The notes below the pieces were generated by a model. It had not been told where the DNA came from, searched no databases, and saw nothing but the letters and a program-made list of their open reading frames with translations. Shown here one piece after another: positions 18,735 to 26,899 of a stretch of DNA of 64,000 nucleotides. Origin of the DNA: Atopobium sp. oral taxon 810 str. F0209 (GTDB lineage: Bacteria > Actinomycetota > Coriobacteriia > Coriobacteriales > Atopobiaceae); the NCBI RefSeq assembly GCF_000466405.1, contig NZ_KE952937.1, forward strand, positions 24,248-88,247, given 5' to 3'. The translations under genes and the position numbers were made by a program. The first letter of the stretch is position 1. The number at the start of each line of letters is the position of its first letter.

Positions 18735-19754
18735 CTACTCCCCTCCCGAGGATGAGTTGTCAGAACCATCAGAGCTGTCGCTACTACCCGAAGCAGAACT
18801 GTCACTACCGGAACTGTTGTTGACACCTTTTACTTGCTTTGAATCTTGTTTATCGGCAGCTGCAATTTCTTCTTCTGTAGCTTCTTGTCCTTCGGTAAGC
18901 GAGGTAACCACCAATACTTCTTCAAAATTCTCCGTAGAAGAAAGGGTAGAAACCTGGATATCTAGATAAAGCGCTCCTGTTGTACGATTGACGTTATACA
19001 CGCGCCCTAGAGGTAGACCTTTGGGGAAAACACCGCCCAATCCACTGGTAACTACCATATCTCCTACTTCAACTTTTTGATCAGTACCAATCAAAGTGAG
19101 ATGTAGGGTGCCATCGGCAGAACCATTAAGCATGCCTTGAACACGAGTACCTTGAAGCATTGCTGCCACACTAGAGCCCTCATCAGTAAGCAGGCGCACG
19201 GTCGAAGACGTAGGACCACAAGCGATAGTCTGGCCAATAATACCTGCAGCATCAGTAACAGGCATACCTACTGCAAGACCCGCAAGCGTACCTTTATCAA
19301 TGGTAACTGTAGAACTCCAAGAGTCAGTAGAACCAGCAATAATACGCGCTGCCGTAGACTTGAGATTGTAGGAATCCTGTAAGTCCAAGAGCTTCTGTAG
19401 ACGTTTTGCCGTTTGCTGAGCTTCTTCAAGCTCAGCGTTACGAGCGGTCAACTTTTCGTTGCGAGTCTTGAGCTCAGAGAGTGTTTCCTGACTCGAAGTA
19501 AGGTTGGCAAAGATATTTCCCAAACCTTGAAAAGGTGCCGTAACGGCAGCACCCAATACCTTCACAGGAGTCGTAATCACCTGAAAGCCACCACGGATAC
19601 TATTGAGAGGACCTTTTCCTGCTTCGCGATTTCCTAAAGTAAAAAATACCACGGAAAGCACAACGCACACGACTGCAACTCGCAAGCCATTATTAACACT
19701 GCGCTTACGCAGTTGAGCAGGCGTACCAAGTCCGCCGAGTGAATGACGAGGCAT
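18735..19754 (-). CDS. mreC: Rod-shape-determining protein MreC
   Basis: Bitopic protein that couples cytoplasmic MreB to periplasmic cell-wall enzymes. After a basic cytosolic start and one membrane segment (about 24-41), there is a coiled coil (about 85-125; SSQETLSELKTRNEKLTARN) and the beta-barrel MreC core (VTIDKGTLAGLAVGMPV, VVTSGLGGVFPKGLPLGRV). The last 40 residues are almost entirely Ser, Asp and Gly, a low-complexity tail not present in most MreC proteins and probably disordered outside the membrane. It lies 11 bp after mreB and 6 bp before mreD. Confidence 0.94.
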   Translation of the reverse strand: MPRHSLGGLGTPAQLRKRSVNNGLRVAVVCVVLSVVFFTLGNREAGKGPLNSIRGGFQVITTPVKVLGAAVTAPFQGLGNIFANLTSSQETLSELKTRNEKLTARNAELEEAQQTAKRLQKLLDLQDSYNLKSTAARIIAGSTDSWSSTVTIDKGTLAGLAVGMPVTDAAGIIGQTIACGPTSSTVRLLTDEGSSVAAMLQGTRVQGMLNGSADGTLHLTLIGTDQKVEVGDMVVTSGLGGVFPKGLPLGRVYNVNRTTGALYLDIQVSTLSSTENFEEVLVVTSLTEGQEATEEEIAAADKQDSKQVKGVNNSSGSDSSASGSSDSSDGSDNSSSGGE

Positions 19755-19765
19755 GTTATAGCCTC

Positions 19766-20818
19766 CTACTGACCCGCACTCTGTACGAAGCCACCCGTCA
19801 ATGCATTGGCCTCAAGGACCTTGGCACAGCCGTTAACGACGTTTTCGAGTGCAGTAGGACTCACGTTGACGGGCACACCGGTCTCATCACGCAAACGTTG
19901 ATCAAGACCGCGCAGCAAACCACCGCCACCAGTCAGGAGGATTCCGTAATACATCAGGTCACTCGCAAGGTCAGGAGGAGTTATATCCAAAGCATCCTTA
20001 ACTGCCTTGGTAACATCGTCCAAGGGCTTGTCAAGAGCGCGTCGAATTTCCTCGCTTTCAATGCGTACAGCCTTGGGTAGACCGCTCATAACATCACGGC
20101 CATTGACCTCAACATCCAATTCCTCTGCCAAGGGTGCAGCAGAGCCAACCTTAATCTTGATGTCCTCTGCCGTACGCTCACCAATGGAAAGATTGTATGC
20201 ATCACGTACGTGCTCAAGGATAACCTGGTCAAACTCATCACCAGCAGTACGAATCGACTGAGATACAACGATGCCACCCATAGCAATAACAGCAACCTCA
20301 GTAGTGCCGCCACCAATATCAACAACCATGGATCCCGTTGGATCTTCAATGGGTAAATCAGCACCAATAGCGGCAGCCATAGGCTCTTCGATTAAATATG
20401 CCTGACGAGCACCAGCCTGGATAGTGGCCTCAAAAACAGCGCGCTTCTCGACGGAAGTTACACCGGAAGGCACACAGACAACAACACGGGGACGAGGTGA
20501 CCAAGGGTACTGCCTAGATTGAGAACCGCGAGCTTTCTCGATGAAATAACGAAGCATAACTTCAGTTACATCAAAGTCAGCAATAACGCCGTCCTTGAGT
20601 GGGCGCTCAGCAATGATAGAACCAGGAGTACGACCAATCATGCGCTTTGCATCAGCGCCGACTGCCAGCACTCTATCCTCACTTTTATCGATAGCGACAA
20701 CGGAGGGCTCATTAATTACGATACCTTGACCGCGAACAGCAACCAACGTATTTGCTGTTCCAAGGTCAATTGCAAGATCACCGCTATACTCTCCGAAGAG
20801 TGTATCGAGAATCGACAT
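19766..20818 (-). CDS. mreB: Actin-like cell-shape protein MreB
   Basis: Bacterial actin homologue that forms membrane-bound filaments directing side-wall synthesis. The 350-residue protein has the phosphate-1 loop IDLGTANTLV (about 17-26), the connect/phosphate-2 region VVDIGGGTTEVAVIAMGG (about 164-181), and the adenosine motif LLTGGGGLLRGLD (about 292-304). Length is typical. It is the first gene of mreB-mreC-mreD-mrdA-rodA. Presence of the whole elongasome fits a short-rod organism. Confidence 0.97.
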   Translation of the reverse strand: MSILDTLFGEYSGDLAIDLGTANTLVAVRGQGIVINEPSVVAIDKSEDRVLAVGADAKRMIGRTPGSIIAERPLKDGVIADFDVTEVMLRYFIEKARGSQSRQYPWSPRPRVVVCVPSGVTSVEKRAVFEATIQAGARQAYLIEEPMAAAIGADLPIEDPTGSMVVDIGGGTTEVAVIAMGGIVVSQSIRTAGDEFDQVILEHVRDAYNLSIGERTAEDIKIKVGSAAPLAEELDVEVNGRDVMSGLPKAVRIESEEIRRALDKPLDDVTKAVKDALDITPPDLASDLMYYGILLTGGGGLLRGLDQRLRDETGVPVNVSPTALENVVNGCAKVLEANALTGGFVQSAGQ

Positions 20819-20837
20819 CTTCCCTGCCTTCTACCTG

Positions 20838-22322
20838 CTAGTTCTGGGACGTCTGGGTGTTTGAATCGGTACTTTGAGTGTTGTTTTGAGCGTTCTGCTC
20901 GGAAGTATTTTGAGTGTCGGTGGCAGTGTTGCTTTGGGTGGCAGCATTATCGGTAGACTGAGTTGTACTTGTATCAGTCTTATCCGCATTATCAGACTGC
21001 GAAGTATCAGTCTCAAGTTTAGCATCGCTACCGCCAGTTGAAGGAGATTGCAATTCTATCTTGGCAACCTTCCAACCAATACCTTCACGAACAAGGGTTG
21101 CAGTATATGCCAGCGAACCACCATCTTGCAGTTTGACATCAACAAGCACTTTGGAAGTACTCATGGACTGTTCTTGAGTAACAGCTGTGACCGACTTCAC
21201 ACCTGCAGGAAGATTTTGGTCAAGCTGCTTGCGAGCATCGTCGGTCAGCTTGGGAGACACAAGACCAGAGTAGTCAGCACCTTCATTTGCCTTCTCAAAA
21301 AGGCTGGTAGTGACATCAGCCTGCATAGGCCAGCCATAGCCTTTCCAATACGCAAAGGCAGCTGCGCCCAAAAGAAGTACCAAAATGAAGAAGATAATAA
21401 AGAAGACTTTAAGGCCACCATGCTTGTGCTTGCGACGAATCTTTTTATCTTGCTTTACAACTTCTTCTTCATCAAGAGAAAAGAATCCCGTATCCTCAGG
21501 CGAAGGAATAAATTCACCAGACTTGCCCAATGGATCAAGCGGATCAACGCCTGCGCTCACACTTTGAGAGCCATATCCCGCAGCAGCCAAAAGTGCATCT
21601 GTCTCAGAAGGACCATTACCTGTCTGGGCACTTAATGCGCGCTGTGCGGCATCTGCGGAGATGCGCTCCTCGGGTGTTAGCTGATAGCGACCATCAGTGG
21701 TAGCGCGACCAAAAGCATCGGCAGCTTCGGACATACGATTTGCCGCTACATAGGCAAGACCCATAGAGGCGTAAATCTTATTTTGATTGTCGTCAGCAGT
21801 CGCAAAATCAAGGGCAGTACGATATGCCTCGATAGCATCTGCCGCACGACCTAACTTCATAAAGCAAGAGCCTAGCTTGGTCAGGGCTGAAGAAGGCTTG
21901 GGGTTGGACTCGTCAATTGCGGCATTGCGATAAGCAACGCCACCATCGCGCGCATCGCCCACCTGCAGATAGGCGTCACCCAAAGCCATATAAGCCTTGT
22001 AAGGTGTAGCATAACTGCCATCTTTAGTCGCCATTGTCAAAGAAGCAATAGCTTCCTGAGGACGACCTGCGGCAAGCAAGGCGCGGCCGCGATTGCAGGC
22101 GAGTGCGCCCGCGTGACCATAGTTGGAGTCACGAAGGGCATCGGCATAAGAAACTGCAGCCTCGTCATAGCGAGCAAGACGCATGTAGCAGTTACCAAGA
22201 AGGTGGTCAATCTGACCAGACACCTCACCAGGACCTTTTGCCTGAGCAAATAGCTCTGCTGCAACACCAAAGTTTGCCTGTTTGTATGCTTCGTTTCCCG
22301 CTTCAAACGCTTGTGTATTCAC
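20838..22322 (-). CDS. TPR-repeat single-pass membrane protein
   Basis: A 494-residue protein of unknown function. Residues about 1-235 hold tandem tetratricopeptide repeats (for example AFEAGNEAYKQANFGVAAEL, ALGDAYLQVGDARDGG, SMGLAYVAANRMSEAADAFG). A basic stretch (KQDKKIRRKHKHGGLK) then precedes one strong membrane segment (about 303-325), followed by an exposed domain of about 100 residues. The last 60 residues are rich in Thr, Ser, Gln, Asn and Asp. The TPR part should be cytoplasmic by the positive-inside rule. It ends 19 bp before mreB, so co-transcription and a role in envelope assembly are plausible but inferred. Confidence 0.75.
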   Translation of the reverse strand: MNTQAFEAGNEAYKQANFGVAAELFAQAKGPGEVSGQIDHLLGNCYMRLARYDEAAVSYADALRDSNYGHAGALACNRGRALLAAGRPQEAIASLTMATKDGSYATPYKAYMALGDAYLQVGDARDGGVAYRNAAIDESNPKPSSALTKLGSCFMKLGRAADAIEAYRTALDFATADDNQNKIYASMGLAYVAANRMSEAADAFGRATTDGRYQLTPEERISADAAQRALSAQTGNGPSETDALLAAAGYGSQSVSAGVDPLDPLGKSGEFIPSPEDTGFFSLDEEEVVKQDKKIRRKHKHGGLKVFFIIFFILVLLLGAAAFAYWKGYGWPMQADVTTSLFEKANEGADYSGLVSPKLTDDARKQLDQNLPAGVKSVTAVTQEQSMSTSKVLVDVKLQDGGSLAYTATLVREGIGWKVAKIELQSPSTGGSDAKLETDTSQSDNADKTDTSTTQSTDNAATQSNTATDTQNTSEQNAQNNTQSTDSNTQTSQN

Positions 22323-22386
22323 TCTGGGACGCTCCTATCATTCTTGAGCCTAGTTCAGCCAACCACGCTCAGGCACTTACTTAGGC

Positions 22387-22929
22387 TTACGCATGCTCAA
22401 TGCGAATTGAATTAATAATATCGCCTGCACGCAGAGATTGCTCAATCTCAAGACCCTCAATTGTCTGGCCAAAGACAGTGTAACCAGAGTCTAGCCCATG
22501 CTGAGCGCCTAGGCAGAAATAGAATTGAGAACCTGCTGAATCAGGCGACTGAGAACGCGCCATAGCAAGAGCGCCATCATCATGGGAATTGCGAGGATTG
22601 GTCGTAAATTCCTGTTTGATACGATAGCCAGGACCACCTGTACCAGGCATGCCATCAGGGCCAATCTTGCCTGCAGCAACATCAGCAGCAGACATATCGC
22701 GCGTATTGGGACAACCGCCTTGGATAACAAAACCAGGAACATAGCGGTGGAACTTTAGACCATCATAAAAACCAGCCGAAGCCAACTCGCAAAAGTTTGC
22801 TACATGAATAGGCGCGCCCGCACCATCAAGACGCACGCGAATTGCACCCTTATTAGTATCGATCGTAGCAATCTCATCGCCTACGACCTTATATTCAGGC
22901 TCATAGAGCGGATCAGAGAAGAAACCCAT
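22387..22929 (-). CDS. Cyclophilin-type peptidyl-prolyl cis-trans isomerase
   Basis: Catalyses proline isomerisation. The core is recognisable: NFCELASAGFYDGLKFHRYVPGF (His-Arg catalytic pair, about 46-66), IQGGCPNTRD, ALAMARSQSPDSAGSQFYFCLG (about 125-146) and YTVFGQTIEGLE. It has no signal peptide, so it is cytoplasmic. I chose the ATG at 22929 (180 residues) over an in-frame GTG at 22941; an AGAGG element lies 11 bases upstream. The N-terminal 15 residues (FFSDPLYEPEYKVV) are outside the usual domain. Its neighbours do not indicate a specific substrate. Confidence 0.93.
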   Translation of the reverse strand: MGFFSDPLYEPEYKVVGDEIATIDTNKGAIRVRLDGAGAPIHVANFCELASAGFYDGLKFHRYVPGFVIQGGCPNTRDMSAADVAAGKIGPDGMPGTGGPGYRIKQEFTTNPRNSHDDGALAMARSQSPDSAGSQFYFCLGAQHGLDSGYTVFGQTIEGLEIEQSLRAGDIINSIRIEHA

Positions 22930-23063
22930 GTGTCTGCTCACCTCTCACTACGGCATGTTGCCAGCAGCATTAAACATATCTGTACGAGTTTACCAGCGCA
23001 AGCCGCGTTTCACATATTCGGCAGACGCCAAGTTATAGTTAAGAATAAACCATAAGCTCAGAT

Positions 23064-24092
23064 TTACTGAGCAGGTTTTGTTGGCTTCCAGGCAGAATAA
23101 TTCGAATCAAAGTGTGAGCGGAAGGTATTCTTGCCACTTGAGTCGGTATGCTCATTAATTGCAGCAAAGACCTCATCATCTCTACCCTCTGCATTGTCAA
23201 GTTCGGCAGACTTCTTCCAACATTTACGGAGATCATCAGACCAGTTACGCAACCACGAACCTAAAGTTTTAAAGTTAGATACATCCTGAGCATAGGTACC
23301 AGTTGTGATATCAATCTCGTCTAATGATTTGATGGTATTATCCAGATGAATGGCAAGCTCCTCTTGGCTATCATGACCTGCTTTACGTTCGTCAGCACTG
23401 CCCATCGTGCCCTTTTCTTTTAGCAGGGTTTCGCTTTTTTCGAGCTCCTCTTCATAGCTTTTGTACTGCTTGTAAACTGCCATGAGCTTTTGGTACGTCA
23501 GTTCATCGGCAGAAAGCACTGTTTTTTCTGCATCAGAGCCAGATGCCTTATCTTGACTTAACGCATTTTTTTTGCCAGGAAATCCCGCCATAGACGTATC
23601 CGCAGGTACCTTTGCTTTGGTGGCAAAAGCCTCAGCATTCCAAGGATGAGTGATATAAAGTACCGTACCACCCACCACAAGCAATGACGCTAGAGCTGCT
23701 ACCAACGCTACACGAGCACGTGGGAAATTATCATGTTTATTTAAAGGGTCGTAAGCCTCAGGATTTGCAGGAACCGCGCTTTCGATACGCGGCATTGCAT
23801 GGGTCTCCCCTTCCTCCAAACTCTTTTCCTCACGGGCTTTCCGTTCTTCTTCGGCTTTTTTTAAAATCTCTTTGTTAGCTGTAGATATATTGCTCTGCAG
23901 ATGAAGATTGACAGGTACAGGGGTACCGCACGCAGAACACCGGTCAGCACCTAAAGGAACCAGCGCACCACAATTGGCACACCACCTTTGCTCAAGACGA
24001 GGAAGTCGCGTGGTCATGCCCAAGTCGCCATGACAAGCAGGACAACGCAATACATCATCAGAAATATGCGAACCGCAATGTGGACAAATCAC
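23064..24092 (-). CDS. Zinc-ribbon single-pass membrane protein
   Basis: A 342-residue protein of unknown function. The N-terminus has two zinc ribbons, seen as CPHCGSHISDDVLRCPAC (about 3-20) and CANCGALVPLGADRCSACG (about 38-56). A linker follows, then one membrane segment (about 129-150) and an extracytoplasmic, largely helical C-terminal region with charged heptad-like stretches (YKQYKSYEEELEKSETLLKE). This layout recalls the TcaA/YrkL-like zinc-ribbon proteins of Gram-positives, but I cannot assign it to a named family. It may sense or signal across the membrane. It is transcribed alone, between acnA and the cyclophilin gene. Confidence 0.7.
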   Translation of the reverse strand: MICPHCGSHISDDVLRCPACHGDLGMTTRLPRLEQRWCANCGALVPLGADRCSACGTPVPVNLHLQSNISTANKEILKKAEEERKAREEKSLEEGETHAMPRIESAVPANPEAYDPLNKHDNFPRARVALVAALASLLVVGGTVLYITHPWNAEAFATKAKVPADTSMAGFPGKKNALSQDKASGSDAEKTVLSADELTYQKLMAVYKQYKSYEEELEKSETLLKEKGTMGSADERKAGHDSQEELAIHLDNTIKSLDEIDITTGTYAQDVSNFKTLGSWLRNWSDDLRKCWKKSAELDNAEGRDDEVFAAINEHTDSSGKNTFRSHFDSNYSAWKPTKPAQ

Positions 24093-24154
24093 AGACCTCC
24101 TCCTTTCTCATTCATAGATGCGCAATCCTAACATAGACCAGACTGTTTGCGCAC

Positions 24155-26899
24155 TTATGCCTCACTCAAATCATTGAGCACATAGGGCAAGATACCCCCT
24201 GCTCGTACAAAATCTGCCTCAGTTGGCGTATCAATACGTACCACACACTCAAAATGCACACTGTCGCCATTGGCTTTGTGGGCACAGACCTTACAGCTTG
24301 TATCGCCACCTATAAGTTGTTCAAGTTTAATTTCGGACAAATCAAACTCTTCACTGCCATCAAGGCCTAGTGTTTCAGCATTTTGACCCTCAACAAACTG
24401 TAGAGGGATAACACCCATTTGCACAAGGTTAGAACGATGGATGCGTTCAAAACTTTCTGCAAGTACCGCACGAACACCCAACAAGGCAGGACCTTTTGCA
24501 GCCCAATCGCGACTAGATCCCGAGCCATACATCTTGCCCGCTATGATAACGAGAGGAATTTGCTTGCTACGATAGTCCATAGCAGCATCAAAGATACTAG
24601 TGAGCGAGCCATCAACAAAGTTGCGCGTCCAGCCACCCGTCTTACCAGCAGCAAGCTTGTTGATGAGCTTTACGTTGGCAAATGTACCACGCATCATAAG
24701 CTCATGATTACCACGGCGACTACCAAAAGTATTAAAGTTGTCCTCGCTCGTACCACGCTCGATTAAATAGCATGCAGCGGGACCATCACTCGCAATGCTT
24801 CCTGCTGGCGAAATATGGTCTGTTGTTACAAAATCACCTAACAAGGCAAGTGCGCGAGCACCTTGGATCTTGATGCTCTTCCCTGCCCGTGCATCTTCAA
24901 AATAGCTGGGACGACGTACATAGGTAGACGAAGAATCCCAACCGAAGGTAGCAGAAGAGCTTGAAGGGATAGAAACCCATTCAGGATAGCCACTCAGCAG
25001 TCCTATGCCGCCTTCTTCGTAAAGCTCAGGAGTCAGCACTGTTGCCAAGATCTGAGTTACCTCATCATCGCTTGGCATCAACTCAGAAAGCATGATGGGC
25101 GTACCATCAGCAGTATGTCCTACTGGTGTCGACGTCAAATCACAATTAACCGTACCGGTTAGCGCATATGCAATCACCAGCGCTGGCTCCATGAGGAAGT
25201 TTTGCGCTACGTCAGGAGAGATACGCCCATCAAAATTACGATTACCTGAAAGCACGCTTGCAAGCTCAACTTGGTCTGCGACATCGTGAAGAGGAGCAGC
25301 AATAGGACCTGAGTTACCAATACAACTCATGCAGCCAAAGCCACACACAGCAAAGCCTAGCTGCTCAAGACTTTCAGAAAGACCTGCACGATCAAGAATC
25401 ATCGCTGCCGCATGACTGCCTGGAGCCAAAATAGTCTTGACCCAAGGAGCAGTATGTAAACCCTTATCAACTGCCGCCTTTGCAAGAAGACCAGCCTGAA
25501 CCATCATGGCGGGGTCAGTTGCTGTAGTACAGCTTGTGATAGCAGCAATCGCAACAGCACCATGACCAATCTGATAACTATGTCCCTTCAGTTGGATATC
25601 AAAAATCTCATCAGGCTTATGACCGTGAGCAACAACACCCTCTTCAAAACGCGTGACAAGCTCTGCGGGTACTACACGGCGATGTGGTCTTGAAGGTCCA
25701 GCTAAACTCTGCTGTACTTCGGCAAGACTCATCTCAATTGTCTTGGCATACACACGATCAAAAGATTCGCCCAGCATACCTTGCAAATCAAGATATCTTT
25801 CAATGAGGCTGATTTGCTCTTCTGAGCGGCCTGTAAGCCAGAGATAATCCATCGTACGCTTGTCTGCTGGGAAGAGTGTAGTTGTAGCTCCGTACTCAGG
25901 AGTCATATTGGCAACACAGGCACGTTGGGTAGCGCTTAACGTACCCACACCATCACCAGTGACCTCTACAAGACTACCCACAACACCCTCTGCGCGCAGT
26001 CGCTCGCACACCGTAAGCGCTAAATCCATACCGCTGATACCTTGTGGCAGTCTACCTGTAAGTTTGAGTTCGACCACAGGAGGTACCAACATACTTATCG
26101 GCTGACCTAAAGCGGCAGCCTCAGCCTCTATACCACCAACACCCCATCCAAGAACACCTAGACCATTTGCCGTGGTGGTATGGGAGTCTGTACCAACTAG
26201 ACTATCAAAACATGCAACGGGAACTGCTTCTTTAGCAAGAGCGTCAGTAGAGACAATCTCGCAGAAACGTTCCATGTTGAGCTGATGGCAAATCCCCTCT
26301 CCTGGAGGAACTATACGCACATTGTCAAAGGATTCTGCTGACCACTTAAGGAAAGCAAAGCGTTCACGATTGCGCTCTGCTTCCTTGAGACGATTATTAC
26401 GTGCAGAGTCGGATGTACCTGCCTCATCAGCAATGACCGAATGGTCAATGACCAAGGTACAAGGAATACGCGGGCTCACACGCTCTGGATTGCCGCCGCG
26501 GGCTGCCATAGCATCACGCATAGCAGCAAAGTCCACAAAAACAGGTACACCCGTAAAATCCTGAAAGAGCACGCGAGCGGGCATGAAAGGAATCTCAGCA
26601 CCTTTGGCGCCTTCAAGCCCCGCCGAGATGATACGGCCTGCCAAAAGAGCTGCCTCATCGTCATCTTTGGCACGACGTACGCAGTTTTCTAGCAAAATAC
26701 ATAAGGCACGGGGAAGCTTATCTGCCCCAGGAATTTCTGCGACTTTATATGCACGGAACTTCTTTTGACCAACAACAAGCTCTAAGCCCTCTCTCGCCTT
26801 GTGCACCGCCTGCACAAAGCTCTCAGAGCTAATATCAACTTTCAAATCGGTCGCGCAAAGCTTCTTGCCGAGCTGCGCGTCGCTTGTCACGTCTAACAT
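24155..26899 (-). CDS. acnA: Aconitate hydratase (AcnA/IRP type)
   Basis: Interconverts citrate and isocitrate through cis-aconitate with a [4Fe-4S] cluster. The 914-residue protein shows DSLVGTDSHTTTANGLGVLGWGVGGIEAE (substrate-binding, about 210-240), a cluster Cys in AITSCTTATDP (about 458) and two in CGFGCMSCIGNSGPI (about 525-540), and the mobile-domain motif YGSGSSRDWAAKG (about 793). Its start ATG at 26899 has GGAGG 6 bases upstream yet lies 65 bp inside the 3' end of the P-type ATPase gene, an unusually long same-strand overlap. No citrate synthase or isocitrate dehydrogenase is in the window, so its pathway here is unclear. Confidence 0.95.
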   Translation of the reverse strand: MLDVTSDAQLGKKLCATDLKVDISSESFVQAVHKAREGLELVVGQKKFRAYKVAEIPGADKLPRALCILLENCVRRAKDDDEAALLAGRIISAGLEGAKGAEIPFMPARVLFQDFTGVPVFVDFAAMRDAMAARGGNPERVSPRIPCTLVIDHSVIADEAGTSDSARNNRLKEAERNRERFAFLKWSAESFDNVRIVPPGEGICHQLNMERFCEIVSTDALAKEAVPVACFDSLVGTDSHTTTANGLGVLGWGVGGIEAEAAALGQPISMLVPPVVELKLTGRLPQGISGMDLALTVCERLRAEGVVGSLVEVTGDGVGTLSATQRACVANMTPEYGATTTLFPADKRTMDYLWLTGRSEEQISLIERYLDLQGMLGESFDRVYAKTIEMSLAEVQQSLAGPSRPHRRVVPAELVTRFEEGVVAHGHKPDEIFDIQLKGHSYQIGHGAVAIAAITSCTTATDPAMMVQAGLLAKAAVDKGLHTAPWVKTILAPGSHAAAMILDRAGLSESLEQLGFAVCGFGCMSCIGNSGPIAAPLHDVADQVELASVLSGNRNFDGRISPDVAQNFLMEPALVIAYALTGTVNCDLTSTPVGHTADGTPIMLSELMPSDDEVTQILATVLTPELYEEGGIGLLSGYPEWVSIPSSSSATFGWDSSSTYVRRPSYFEDARAGKSIKIQGARALALLGDFVTTDHISPAGSIASDGPAACYLIERGTSEDNFNTFGSRRGNHELMMRGTFANVKLINKLAAGKTGGWTRNFVDGSLTSIFDAAMDYRSKQIPLVIIAGKMYGSGSSRDWAAKGPALLGVRAVLAESFERIHRSNLVQMGVIPLQFVEGQNAETLGLDGSEEFDLSEIKLEQLIGGDTSCKVCAHKANGDSVHFECVVRIDTPTEADFVRAGGILPYVLNDLSEA

